Below are positions 28,151 to 37,524 of a stretch of 64,000 nt of DNA, piece after piece; the first letter of the stretch is position 1; each line of letters starts with the position of its first letter. The translations under genes and the position numbers were made by a program. Location: positions 1,364,001-1,428,000 of the forward strand of contig CAKKNE010000006.1 in NCBI GenBank assembly GCA_918797485.1, written 5' to 3'. The notes under the pieces were generated by a model. The model worked only from the letters and a program-made list of their open reading frames with translations, ran no database searches and was not told the DNA's origin. This DNA is from Pelagomonas calceolata. Its lineage: Eukaryota > Sar > Pelagophyceae > Pelagomonadales > Pelagomonadaceae.

Positions 28151-29697
28151 ATGTCTTCCCAGCAGTCCACGCCCACGGCGCACGCCACGCCCCTCGCCTC
28201 GCCCGGCGAGGCGAGCCCGCGGCGACGGCGCGGCGGCTCCTTCGGTGACTCTTTGAGAGGCACGCCCGCGCCCAACATCTCGCCGCCGGCGCGCGCCACC
28301 GTGAAGTCGTCGCGGCGCAAGTCCGGTAGCTTTGACGATGATGATGATGACGAATCTGGGAGGCGTTTAGATTTGGCTTTGTTACCGCGGGCGTCGCGGC
28401 GGAACTTGCAACGGCAGAAGCGCGCACGCGTCGTAGAAATGCACGCCAGTGGCAAGCAAACTACACTCTTTTTACGAATGAGGGAGCTCCAGCAGCTCGT
28501 GCGGGACGCGGTGCCGAAGGCGCGGCATCCGTCGCAAACGGATTTACATAAGCGCAAGGCCCACAACGCCTTGCACCCGCGAGATCTACGGGCCGTCGAC
28601 GCGACGAACCCGCACGCCTGCAAGAATCCGAGCGTGGTCGTGAGACAACATGTGATCGTGTGCAATTTTCCACCTTTACGATGCGTCGTCGTGTGGGATA
28701 GATTACTCGCCTTACTACCGGCGGACGACCACGAGTTGGCGGATGAGTTGCAGAGACAGCTCGCGGACCAGCTCTACCCTGACACTTCAGCAAAGCCGGT
28801 CGCGACCTGTGTGGAACTCAAATTCTCGCGGCGCCTCCGCCACTGCTGAATCATGGCCTCTACGCCATCGACGCGACACCTGCTCGACGGCGTGGATTTG
28901 TCGGTTCCTCACCGCTCGACGGACGGCACCCGACTCACCGTTTGATTTGCGCACAGGTCTCCACCGACGACGTTAATACTAGTATAGAGGAGAATGAGTC
29001 CTCGCAATCATTACCGGAGCTGGACGACGAGGCGCCCTTCGAACTAAGGGCGTTGGAAGCGGTTCTAAGGACTTGTACTTTGAGACTCGACGCGGCTTGC
29101 GAAGAAGTGGAACCGGTCGCGGAAGAAACGATGCGCGAACTCCAAACAGCTAGACAAGTAGCATTAGCTTCCCTGGAAAGGTTACGCCACGTCAAGAACG
29201 CCGTCTCTCATCTAGAAGCGAGGACGCGCGACACGGCCGAAGCGTTGGAGGCGATCCTCGACGAGGACGAGGACATGTGCATGATGCGTTTATCTTTACT
29301 CAGGGAGCGGCCGCGGTTGTTCGATCCTCCTATCAGTCCTGAGTTACTGACGCAGCATGAGGACGTCGAATTGCTACTCGAATCCTATCTACAGGATGCG
29401 GAGGCGGTGCAAACGAGGCTGGAATTGATCCGACTGCGTATTGATAATGCGGAAGATCTCTTCGGGATGAAGCTCGACCTCGCGCGAAACCGGTTGATCA
29501 CGGCGGACACGATCTTCACTTTATTGGGTATGGTGGTGGGCGCCGGGGCCATGGTCGGCGGGTTCTTCGGCATGAACCTGCACCAGGAGAAGAGCTCGTT
29601 CGTCATCGTTTGTGTGGTCACTGCCTCTGCATTGATGCTGTCGACGGCGTTCGTCTTCTGGTATCTGGTGCGGTCGGGGACGCTCGTGCTGGCGTAA
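28151..29697 (+). CDS. Mrs2/CorA-type magnesium transporter
   Basis: Two exons (28151-28810 and 28957-29697) give 466 residues. Mrs2-family proteins form pentameric Mg2+ channels in mitochondria, plastids or the vacuole. A Ser/Pro-rich N-terminus precedes RDLRAVD, matching Mrs2's RDLR(A/K)(I/V)D. VVVRQHVIVCNFPPLRCVV is the start of the regulatory domain. Exon 2 gives the long stalk helices and two C-terminal membrane helices joined by the diagnostic pore motif GFFGMNL (about residue 423). Removing the intron joins ...PVATC to VSTDD in phase 0. Membrane and organelle of residence cannot be told; no clear presequence is seen. It follows the FAM173 gene on the same strand at 126 bp. Confidence 0.92.
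28811..28956 (+). other. 146-nt introner-like intron in the Mrs2 gene
   Basis: Donor GTGGAACT and acceptor GCGCACAG, phase 0. The 5' part carries TCAAATTCTCGCGGCGCC, the interior ACGCCATCGACGCGAC and CTCGACGGCGTGG, and the 3' end GACTCACCGTTTGATTT. The ends match those of the GH81 intron almost exactly. Confidence 0.88.
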
Positions 29698-29839
29698 TAT
29701 ACTTAATGTTCCTCTCGCGTCGATGGCGTTGGTGGGGCGTCTGTAGAGCGTTCGCGACTTTTTGGTGAGTTGAAAAAACGGGTTTTCCAAGCCGAGTCAA
29801 GCCGCCGCGCAAGCCCAATAACTCACCGCAAAACGCAAG

Positions 29840-30958
29840 ATGATCCTCACAACATGCGCCGCCTGCGCCGCCCCACTGGCCCACGACGCGCCGCGTTGTG
29901 TGCGCTGTAAAATTCGCTATTGTGACTCGACTTGCCAGCATGACCACTGGCGCCGCGGCCACAAGCAGATGTGTAAGAAAATACACCGCGGCGGCAACGC
30001 AGAACAGTATAATGCAGACAAAAAATACAAGGAGGCCGTCGCGGTCGCGGTCGAGGCGTGCGCCAAGGACACGAAGGGCCAGACGTGCTACATCTGCACG
30101 CAGGCCCTCCACTGGAAGACGAAGGAGGGCCTCGTGCGCATGTGTGCGTGCCGCGGGACGGCGGGCTTCGCGCACGTGTCGTGCTTGGCGGAGCAGGCGA
30201 AGATTTTGGTCGCGGAGGTCGAGGAGAATAATTTGGGCGACAAAGCGATGGATGTGAGGTTTGCACGGTGGTACTCATGTAGCCTGTGCGAGCAACAATA
30301 CCATGGCGTCGTGGGCTGCGCGCTCGGGTGGGCGTGCTGGAAGACGTACCTGGGCCGGCCGGAGACGGACACGGCTCGGAAATTGGCGATGAACCTGCTT
30401 GGGAATAGTCTAGCCATTGCAAACCATCACGTAGACGCGTTGACCGTGAAAGAGGCCGAGTTGTCAATGCACCAGCGCGTTGGCGGACCAGAAGAGCACA
30501 TACTCGCCACGCGGAGCAATCTTGCGATGACGTATCGGGCGCTCGGACGGGAGGAAGAGGCACTGCACCTGCGTCGAGAGGTATACTCCGGACGTTTGAA
30601 GCTTAATGGCGAAGAACATGAAGAGACTCTCCGAGCGGCCTTCAACTACGCGAACTCCCTTCTTAGTCTACAGCGCTACGCAGAAGCCAAGGCACTGTTG
30701 CGCAAAACGATGCCTGTGGCGCGTCGTGTTCTCGGAGAGGGTAATAGACTCACGCTCAAGATGAGGTGGACTTACGCGAAGGCGCTCTACAAAGACAACC
30801 GCGCTACGCTCGATGATCTCCGCGAGGCCGTGTCGACGCTTGAGGACGCGGAACGGACCGCGCGGCAGGTGCTGGGCGGCGTGCACCCGACCACGGGAGA
30901 GATCGAGCGTGCCCTACGAGACGCGCGAGCCGCGCTCCAAGCCGCGACGGAGAAGTAA
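29840..30958 (+). CDS. MYND-RINGv-TPR protein
   Basis: A 372-residue protein. An N-terminal MYND finger (about 6-45: CAACAAPL, CVRCKIRYCDSTCQHDHW, HKQMC) is followed by a RINGv/RING-CH-like Cys/His set (about 83-160: CYICTQAL, CACRGTAGFAHVSCL, WYSCSLCEQQY). Tetratricopeptide repeats of kinesin-light-chain type fill about 215-365 (NLAMTYRALGREEEALHLRREVY, RAAFNYANSLLSLQRYAEAKALLRKTMPVARRVLGE shown here only in part). MYND and TPR bind proteins, RINGv may give E3 ligase activity. Related genes are expanded in pelagophyte genomes, to my knowledge. A detached piece of this family lies at 3642-3815. Confidence 0.82.
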   Translation: MILTTCAACAAPLAHDAPRCVRCKIRYCDSTCQHDHWRRGHKQMCKKIHRGGNAEQYNADKKYKEAVAVAVEACAKDTKGQTCYICTQALHWKTKEGLVRMCACRGTAGFAHVSCLAEQAKILVAEVEENNLGDKAMDVRFARWYSCSLCEQQYHGVVGCALGWACWKTYLGRPETDTARKLAMNLLGNSLAIANHHVDALTVKEAELSMHQRVGGPEEHILATRSNLAMTYRALGREEEALHLRREVYSGRLKLNGEEHEETLRAAFNYANSLLSLQRYAEAKALLRKTMPVARRVLGEGNRLTLKMRWTYAKALYKDNRATLDDLREAVSTLEDAERTARQVLGGVHPTTGEIERALRDARAALQAATEK

Positions 30959-30986
30959 GTCTCGGATAGTTAAGCGGGGAGAGGAC

Positions 30987-32702
30987 CTAGATGCGCGTGA
31001 TCTCCGCGCGCGTGCGCGCCGGGACGCCATGCACGACAGTCTCGTCACCCTCCGCAGACAAGGGATGGACCGTCAGCTGCGAGAAGGTCCCGCCACCCGC
31101 GCCTTTCGACAAGTGCCCCGGGTTCAGCACCAAACAACCTTGCACGTCGCGCGCGAAGGGCTGGAGCTTCGAGGGCGTGATGAGGACGTCGGGCTGTAAA
31201 GGTAACTTCCACTTCCCGTGCTGCCGCAGGTCGACGGGCGCGTCGGCCACGGTCGAACTCATAGAAGGCGGCGGGAAGAGCGGGTAGAAGCTTCTCTGTG
31301 ACAATAAGTGAGACGCTAACCGAGCCACGCGCGGCATCTTCGCTATTTCAGAATTGTCGCGCCCGTTGTGGAACAGCTCCTGCGAAGACAGCTGAAATAA
31401 GACATCAGTAGCCGTCACACCCACCACCACTTCATTAATCTTGAACAGACCGGGGTTGCCGACAACATGCACCTGGGAAGGCAGTTCCAACGAACCAACA
31501 GGCATCTCGTCCTGCCACGACGGCCGCGCGTCATTCTGAGCACCGAGCGGAGGCGCGTCCAATGGTGGCTGCGGGAACACCGGCTCCGCAACTAGATCGC
31601 GAGTAGCGGGAGCCAGGATGAATTGCGTCGGGCAGTCCTCCTCAATAACTAACTTCTCGAGGGCCCAGGCCACCTTCAATACAAACAACGTCGCGGCATC
31701 GACGCTTTCATCACCTTCCTTCAGATCGTTGTTCTTGGCCAGCGGGTGGTCGGCGTCCACGAAGGGGCCTAACAGTACGACGGCGTCGGGCTTTGCAGCT
31801 CTACAAGCCGCTAGTAAATCTTTTAGCGGGCTGTAATCGAGGTCGTCCGACGTCGTGTAGGGGCCGCTCGCCGCCCAAATACTGAGAGGCTGGTTGTTCT
31901 GCTGCTTCGTGTGGAACTCCTGCATCTGTTTGGCTGGAGTAGAAGCGGGCGGTGCTGGAGACCCTAAAATAATGGACCTCGCGAGGATCGTACCATCTTC
32001 ACCCGGTGCCGATCCCACGACCCCAACGACCTGGCCCGGAAACAAGGCGTAGCTACCTTCCACGGCGGTCAAATCGAGAGGCACGCGGAAGCCACCTTCC
32101 GACCGCTCGCCCTCGAGGCACACTGATGATTTGTTCAACCGGCCATCAAGAGCATCCAGACACACGCGCCCACAGAAGAGCGCCGGCGTCTGCGTCGCCG
32201 TGCCGATGGCACACGGCTCCACATCTTTCTCAGAGAAGTTTTCTCGTATCTTCTGGGCCGCCTCTACGAGCGAAGCATCTAAGGCCGCACACCGCTCGCC
32301 GGGCGGCGTGAACATGTGGCGATACCTCGTGGCGGTGCCCACGGCCAACTGCGTACTCTCCGTGCCGCCGTAGGCTTTGCTCGAGGTCCACGCGTCGACG
32401 TCTTTTTCGGTAGGCGCGGCGACGACGACGGCTCTTTGTGAAACAGAACCGAGGTCGCCCCAAGCTGCTCTGCGTTGCAGGTGTTTGTTGGCCACGTCGA
32501 CGGTGGCGCCGCCATTCGTGCGGTCTTTGTACTTGGTGGCTGTCGACGGAGGGGGCTTCGGGCTAGTTTCGGTGGCCGTGGGCGTCTCGCCGGCGAAGCT
32601 CACCTTCTTCCGCGGCGCGGGCGTCACCGTCGGGTTTTCCAAGGGGCGCTTGAGCGTGGACGGCGGCGGCGCGTCGCTGACGGGCGTGAAGCCGACGTCC
32701 AT
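30987..32702 (-). CDS. POLA2: DNA polymerase alpha subunit B
   Basis: A 571-residue second subunit of the DNA polymerase alpha-primase complex, which starts replication and lagging-strand synthesis. An N-terminal Pro/Thr-rich region (about 1-110) is followed by the OB fold (about 150-240: FCGRVCLDALDGRLNKSSVCLEG pattern, YALFPGQVVGVVG) and the calcineurin-like phosphatase fold (from about 270: DAVVLLGPFVDADHPL, QFILAPATRDL, VHVVGNPGLFKINEVVVGVT). The C-terminus LLQP-type DVLITPSKLQPFARDVQGCL, VLNPGHLSKG is characteristic of the B subunit. Metal-binding residues of the ancestral phosphatase are lost in this family. The stop is 28 bp from that of the MYND gene. Confidence 0.92.
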   Translation of the reverse strand: MDVGFTPVSDAPPPSTLKRPLENPTVTPAPRKKVSFAGETPTATETSPKPPPSTATKYKDRTNGGATVDVANKHLQRRAAWGDLGSVSQRAVVVAAPTEKDVDAWTSSKAYGGTESTQLAVGTATRYRHMFTPPGERCAALDASLVEAAQKIRENFSEKDVEPCAIGTATQTPALFCGRVCLDALDGRLNKSSVCLEGERSEGGFRVPLDLTAVEGSYALFPGQVVGVVGSAPGEDGTILARSIILGSPAPPASTPAKQMQEFHTKQQNNQPLSIWAASGPYTTSDDLDYSPLKDLLAACRAAKPDAVVLLGPFVDADHPLAKNNDLKEGDESVDAATLFVLKVAWALEKLVIEEDCPTQFILAPATRDLVAEPVFPQPPLDAPPLGAQNDARPSWQDEMPVGSLELPSQVHVVGNPGLFKINEVVVGVTATDVLFQLSSQELFHNGRDNSEIAKMPRVARLASHLLSQRSFYPLFPPPSMSSTVADAPVDLRQHGKWKLPLQPDVLITPSKLQPFARDVQGCLVLNPGHLSKGAGGGTFSQLTVHPLSAEGDETVVHGVPARTRAEITRI

Positions 32703-32873
32703 GGTTCCCAGCTAGCTGTGATTTGAACGGTAGGCGTCGAGGCGGCGCGCGGTCTTCCGCCCAGGGCTCGCAGCGGCTATAACTAGGCTGGAGCACTGCT
32801 TCTTTCAGCGTCAGCTGTCAGGATAGCGGCTTGCGCGGCCGCGGAGCAATCTCGTTCAAAATAATTAGCAAGA

Positions 32874-32894
32874 TTAGTGTCTTACAGCCGCTAG
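32874..32894 (+). promoter_or_regulatory. CTAG bipartite palindrome, copy 7
   Basis: Arms TTAGTGTC and GCCGCTAG around TTACA. One end base differs (TTAG for CTAG). It lies 172 bp from the POLA2 ATG and about 72-92 bp from the TPR-gene ATG in a 263-bp divergent spacer. Confidence 0.6.
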
Positions 32895-32965
32895 CAATTA
32901 AAATCTTTTAGTCGAGGCGCGGAGAAAGCAGGCTCGTTCAGACACCAGCGCTGCACCCGCGCACC

Positions 32966-33847
32966 ATGAGAGCCGCCGCATGGCTCCTCGTCCTCACCAG
33001 CGCGGCGCGCGCCACGCCAAAGCGACGACGGATAGCGCGCGGCGGCGCCTTACCACCCGCTTGGCTACTAAAAGGCGGCGCCGAGGCGACCAAAGCACAA
33101 AACTTAAAAACAAAAGCCGACGCCGCACAGCGCGCCGACAAATACAAAGACGCTGTATCGCTCTACGAGAAAGCGCTCGAGGATTCTTCCGGGGACGACT
33201 TGCTCGAGGCGTCCATCAGGTTAAACCTGGCGCGCTGCCACCTGAAGCTCGAGCAGGACGTTGAATGTATTGAGGTCTGCGACGTTGTGGTGGACAAGGT
33301 CTCGAGTCGCTCGCCATTAAGAGCGACGGCACTGTATCGGCGCGCTTGTGCAAAACAGAGTATAGGAGAACTTGGTGAGGCCTATGTGGACGCGAAGACG
33401 GCCCAGTCCCTGGGTCACGAGCGAGCCTTCGAGATCGTGGACGCTTGTGCGGAGCACGCCCCGCCGGAGCCGCCACAACAACTACTACCGCTAAGGACGA
33501 TGCAATCGGCGGGTGGTGCAAAAAAAGCATTGGAGGGTTTGTTGGAGGACCCGTCCCAAGCGCGAAAATTAGTACCCTTGGCAAAAACGCTCGGCTCCGC
33601 GTCGACGCTCAAAAACGTCTTGAATCTCCCGGCGGAGCGCGCGGAAAAACTCGCGGCCGCTTTACAGGACCTCGACGAGGACCGCGCGGAGAAGTGGGCG
33701 CGGCGCGCGAAACGAGCCGTCGGGGCCTACCGCGGCCTGCGCAAGTTCTCGAGGCTGTGGCGGCGGTACTTCCCGAAGACGGTCTACGCGGGCGTCCTTT
33801 ATCTGTTCGGGACGGACTCGCTGCGGCTGCTGCGGCAGAAGGACTAA
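32966..33847 (+). CDS. Secretory/organelle TPR protein
   Basis: A 293-residue protein. A hydrophobic N-terminus (MRAAAWLLVLTSAARA) reads as a signal peptide, either for the ER or for the first step of plastid import. Three TPR-like helix pairs lie at about 45-155 (ADKYKDAVSLYEKALEDSS, LNLARCHLKLEQDVECIEV, ALYRRACAKQSIGELGEAY). The C-terminal part (about 170-290) is helical, with a basic end and a possible membrane-associated helix (VYAGVLYLFG). Function unknown; the TPRs suggest a chaperone or assembly adaptor. The stop is 13 bp from that of the following minus-strand gene. Confidence 0.72.
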   Translation: MRAAAWLLVLTSAARATPKRRRIARGGALPPAWLLKGGAEATKAQNLKTKADAAQRADKYKDAVSLYEKALEDSSGDDLLEASIRLNLARCHLKLEQDVECIEVCDVVVDKVSSRSPLRATALYRRACAKQSIGELGEAYVDAKTAQSLGHERAFEIVDACAEHAPPEPPQQLLPLRTMQSAGGAKKALEGLLEDPSQARKLVPLAKTLGSASTLKNVLNLPAERAEKLAAALQDLDEDRAEKWARRAKRAVGAYRGLRKFSRLWRRYFPKTVYAGVLYLFGTDSLRLLRQKD

Positions 33848-33860
33848 CAATACACTAGTG

Positions 33861-34983
33861 TTACCCGGGCACGCGCGCGACGGCGGCCATGCGCGCGCCG
33901 GCCCGCAAGGAACACAGGTTCTGGCCCGTGGGCTGCGTGCCGGCGGCGTCGCCGCGCTCCGCCGCGGACGCGTGGCGCTTGTACCAGCGGTGGGGCGTCA
34001 GCACGGCGTCCGGCGCGACCTCAAACAACTTCGCCGCGGCGGCGCCCGCTTCTTCTGATAATCTCCATGTGAGGTCGGCCTCGCCAAACGCTAAAAAGTC
34101 GACGAAGGAGAACGCCTCGATCGCGTCTACGAGGGCCAGGAAGGTCAGGTGCCCGGGGCGAGGAAGGAAAGCGCCCGACGACCGGCGCCCAGGGCACGGC
34201 ACCACCACGACATCCGCCAGCTCACCAAGCGCCTCGGCCGCCGCCGTCCGGTCGTCGTCGTCGCAGACCGCGACGCACGTGCGCGGCCACGTCCCGCCGC
34301 AACCCGCAGACGCTCGCTTTCAGGGCTCGCGCCTTGAGCGCCCGCGCCTCCACGCCGTGCTTCCGCACGCCGCCGAGGAAGGGGACGACCGCAGCCGTAC
34401 TGTTGTAGCGCGGCCACCGCCTCGGCGTCGTACCGCACAAATCTCTAAGCTGCCATTGGATGACCGCGTCCACGCGCCGCATCGCCTCCGCATACGAGTG
34501 GCGCGCGACGACGCCGTGCTCGTACGCTGACAAGTGCATCACCCTGATGGATTCGGGGTGCGCCGGGCGCCAGACCGCGCTCGCCTCCCGTAGGACGCCA
34601 TTATTCGCGGCGTCCAGCGGCTCGCCGGCGAGGCCCCGCCAGTCGACGCGCGCCGCGACTTTGTAGGGCGCGAGGAACGCACCCGCGTAGACGGCCCGCA
34701 GGCTCTTCGACACGGGCGTTTTCGCCAGCGACGAGAAGTTCGCCTCGCGTGCGACTTGGTTTGGATCGCAGGTGCAGGCCTTGGGTGCGATGCGTTCTTT
34801 GTAGTAGGTCTGGGCCACGCGCCGCCGCGACGGGGAGCACGCGACGAAGCACAGATGTTTCGTGTCGCAGGCGTCGATGGCTTGTCGTGGCTTCTCGAAG
34901 GTCGTGCCCTTCGGGCTGCGCGCGAACCAGCAGCAGTCGTCGGCTGCTGCTGCAGCGAGCAGCGCTGCGAGCCGTCTCTTCAT
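33861..34983 (-). CDS. Glycosyltransferase-like protein with one frame break
   Basis: Two overlapping minus-strand frames together make one protein. The first (from 34983) has a hydrophobic leader (MKRRLAALLAAAAA) and a Cys/Arg-rich first half with VRVMHLSAYEHGVV-like IRVMHLSAYEHGVV and YNSTAAVVPFLGGV. The second carries AVCDDDDRTAAAEALGEL, ADVVVVPCPG, HLTFLALVDAIEAFSFVDFLAFGEADLTW and ends at 33861. Protein-like sequence changes frame near 34275, where one extra base would account for the shift; no splice signals fit such a short gap. It may be an assembly error or a recent lesion in a host gene. The DDDD segment hints at a nucleotide-sugar transferase, but this is weak. Confidence 0.5.
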
Positions 34984-35261
34984 CGTGCCATGCTGCCCGT
35001 AATTGTGGCCAAATGGGCTGCTGCAGCAAATTGGTCACTGTGATGCACTGTGCCGCAGCGATGGCGTGAGGTGCTGCGAGTTGCAGCAGCGCATGCTAAT
35101 TGAAATGCGTAGATACTGGCATATGCTGCCCTCCCGCTCGTCTTCCATTAGCATTGCCACACACAGCCGTCCAAGGACGTCGACTGCCCGATAGACACAC
35201 TGGCACAAGCTCGGGTGGGCCCGGGGGGAGCGGGAGGGGTACGGGGGACCCCGCGACGTAA

Positions 35262-35279
35262 CTAGCCTGAGCCTGAGCC
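35262..35279 (+). repeat. 18-bp word shared with the 56.5-kb spacer
   Basis: CTAGCCTGAGCCTGAGCC occurs here and, inverted and identical, at 56500-56517. Both lie in long same-strand or upstream spacers lacking the main CTAG palindrome. Confidence 0.55.
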
Positions 35280-35448
35280 AAGCTCGTACTGTTGTGGTAA
35301 ACGCGGCACGCGCCGGCCGCCGACGAATCGTCCCTACGGTATAACGAGGAGTACCAGGATCAATGTTACTTTATACACGAGAGTAAGCGTGGGAGAGAAA
35401 GCGTATCCGGCAGCTTTCGTAAGGGGACCGGACAGAGATAAGCAATGG

Positions 35449-35515
35449 GACGCCATCGAGCAGTGAGGAACCGGCACCGCCGCGCCGTCGAGCAGGCGTG
35501 GAGGCCGTGATGGAG
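35449..35515 (-). repeat. Non-genic introner-related copy
   Basis: On the minus strand CCTGCTCGACGGCG, GGTTCCTCACTGCTCGATGG and the terminal GGCGTCCCATT match the interior of the Mrs2 intron (CCTGCTCGACGGCGTGG, GGTTCCTCACCGCTCGACGG). It lies after the stop of the two-pass membrane protein gene, so it is either in a 3' UTR or between genes. Confidence 0.6.
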
Positions 35516-35553
35516 CCGCGGGCGGAGAAGCGCCGCGACGGGGAGCGATATGT

Positions 35554-36894
35554 TCAGAGGTCCGCGTCGTCGTTTTGCATGACGGAAATCACCGAGGCGA
35601 GGGACTGCGAACGCGGCCGGTTGAAGGCCACATGCAGCGCGCACGTCGCGCCGCCGATCAGCAAAGCGAGGACCGCGAAGGCGACCATGCAGCCGCGGGC
35701 CGCCTTTTTTGGTGTGTCGTAATCCTCGATGTGTCGTCTAGCTTCTGATCCCTCCCATTCGTAGGACTCGACCGTCGTGACGAGGGGCCACCCGTTCAGG
35801 GACCGCTCCGTACTGATTTGAGACTCTACCAATCGTCCGGTGAGCGGCTCGACGGCGGCCCACGACGCCGCGCCCTCTTCGAAGCCGTCGAAGCGGGTCC
35901 CGTCTATGTCGGCGTCTATGTCATAGCCGTCGACGGTGCTATTCGTGGCCTCGAACACTACTCGTCTACAAGCCACGCCCTTCACGTTCATCGCACCGTC
36001 GTCGACCAAAGCTACGTGCTTCTGGAGGGCGTCGGACCAGACGGTCCCTTTGACCTTGGCGTCCTCGCGGCGTAATGGTTTAACTCGCGTCCGCGCGCCG
36101 ACCGCTGACGGGTTCGGCGCGAGCGTGTACCGCCCAACATCATCTATGTTTCCTCGGCCGGTCCTGAGACCAATTCGATCCGTCGCGTTCCGGAGGATTG
36201 TCGAGAGCATGTCTCGGATCGGGCGCCGCGCGAAGGTGCCGTCGGTATCGAGGGTCACTATTTCCGCATCCATTGATTCAGTAGTCGTATAGTAGCTATG
36301 TCGAGAGAATTCGTATGATTTCCGCGAGTCGACCCAACTCCGGTCAGACCCCACCAACGAGTGGACGAGCCCCAGCTTTACAGGATCCAACGAAGGCGTC
36401 GCGCCGGCAAGCACCTCCTCAGAATTGGTCACGTTCCAGAGCGTCACATCAACAGATGAAACAACATTTTCGTGGAGCCGGCGCCACTCGTTCACCGTAT
36501 CAATTACAATAGCTTCCCGCGCGCGCTCCTCGACGACGTGCGCGACGATCGGCTGGACAGAAATAGCAGCCGCGGCGCAGAGGACGCCCGCTATGATTAA
36601 CGGTGTCAACTGTTTGACATTAATGCGACACCGCGCCGTCTTCATGAAACTGCTGGTGGCGCTTCTAACAGAGTAGGCTCCACTACTATCCGTCGAATCC
36701 AGGTCGTCGTCGATGTCCGAGTCCCACTGCATGCGCTTCGTGACTTGCGCCAGCGAGACGCGTTTTCGCGCGAGCCGCGGCGCTTCCAGTGATGGGGAAA
36801 GCGGTCTTATCGTAATGGCCGCGTGGGGGTGCGGCGCCGTGATGATGTCCCTCTGTGGAGAGGGACTGCGACTGGCGGCGCGCGGCGCCGCCAT
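35554..36894 (-). CDS. Two-pass membrane protein with CD36/PorA-like topology
   Basis: A 446-residue protein with a cytosolic disordered N-terminus, one membrane helix (about 95-117: LTPLIIAGVLCAAAAISVQ), a large extracytosolic domain with several N-glycosylation sequons (NVTNS, NATDR, NSTV), a second membrane helix (about 400-425: CMVAFAVLALLIGGATCAL) and a short tail. VTLWNVTNSEEVLAGATP after helix 1 resembles the FxxFNVTNPEEVLxG start of CD36-type scavenger receptors, while the small size and the late segment LTGRLVESQ recall bacterial PorA-family proteins. Assignment is open; the topology is well supported. Confidence 0.6.
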   Translation of the reverse strand: MAAPRAASRSPSPQRDIITAPHPHAAITIRPLSPSLEAPRLARKRVSLAQVTKRMQWDSDIDDDLDSTDSSGAYSVRSATSSFMKTARCRINVKQLTPLIIAGVLCAAAAISVQPIVAHVVEERAREAIVIDTVNEWRRLHENVVSSVDVTLWNVTNSEEVLAGATPSLDPVKLGLVHSLVGSDRSWVDSRKSYEFSRHSYYTTTESMDAEIVTLDTDGTFARRPIRDMLSTILRNATDRIGLRTGRGNIDDVGRYTLAPNPSAVGARTRVKPLRREDAKVKGTVWSDALQKHVALVDDGAMNVKGVACRRVVFEATNSTVDGYDIDADIDGTRFDGFEEGAASWAAVEPLTGRLVESQISTERSLNGWPLVTTVESYEWEGSEARRHIEDYDTPKKAARGCMVAFAVLALLIGGATCALHVAFNRPRSQSLASVISVMQNDDADL

Positions 36895-37524
36895 CCTGGT
36901 CGTAGCGCTTCACACTGACCAGGCCAAGCTAGGGGGCAGCCCGCTTCGCTTCACAAACCGCGCGGGCTGCCTTTCGTCCAACCGGGCAGCCTCGGGCTCC
37001 ACCTGACAAGTTGTTCCGACGCCGCCGCCGCTGCTCGAACAGGGCAGCCTGAAGGCGATTCTGTAATGCCGCGGCGGGAACCGGCGGCCTACCACGGACA
37101 CAACAGCCTATTCATTAGCCACAAAGCCACAAAACCCGTTCCCAGACCGGTGATTAATCTCGAACAATCCTTCCTACGGCCGTTTTTACGGTTGGAAGCG
37201 CTCGCCTTTTACTAGAAGAAGCTGGGTATTAATCGCAAGGTCGCCCCGACTCTTTGTAACCACGCGCCTTGCGCGCGACCCCCTCTTTTTTTGCCGGGAC
37301 CCCCTGTTCCCATTGCCCCCGGTCGAAACGCGGGCGCCGCGGACAAGCGCGCGCGGTCGCGGCCCGCCCCGCGCCGAAGTCCAGCCGACGGCCGCGGCGC
37401 CCACGACGACTCTCACCGCGATGACGGTTTCTCTAGAAAGGCAACTGGAAACGCGCCTCCAATCGGAGACGGTCGCGGCCGTGCGTCGCACAACCCCCCC
37501 CCCACGCCGTCGCCGCGAAGACTA
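36895..37524. other. Spacer with homopolymer tracts
   Basis: A 630-bp gap between two minus-strand genes. It includes GGCAGCC words, T and C runs (near 37287 and 37494) and a high-GC stretch; short frames here lack protein character. I saw no promoter palindrome and no repeat of note. Confidence 0.45.

Larger units (their letters stand above)
34984..35553. other. Spacer upstream of the glycosyltransferase-like gene
   Basis: It contains repeated GCTGCAGCA-type words near 35020-35100, an 18-bp CTAGCCTGAGCC word shared with the 56.5-kb spacer (separate entry), a G-rich run near 35220-35250, and an introner-related stretch at 35449-35515 just past the next gene's stop. No coding frame is convincing. 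Confidence 0.5.

Noticed and set aside
33850-33866. CTAGTGTTAC word after the TPR gene, similar to the promoter palindrome
   Set aside because: Only one arm is present and it lies between convergent genes, so it is likely chance.
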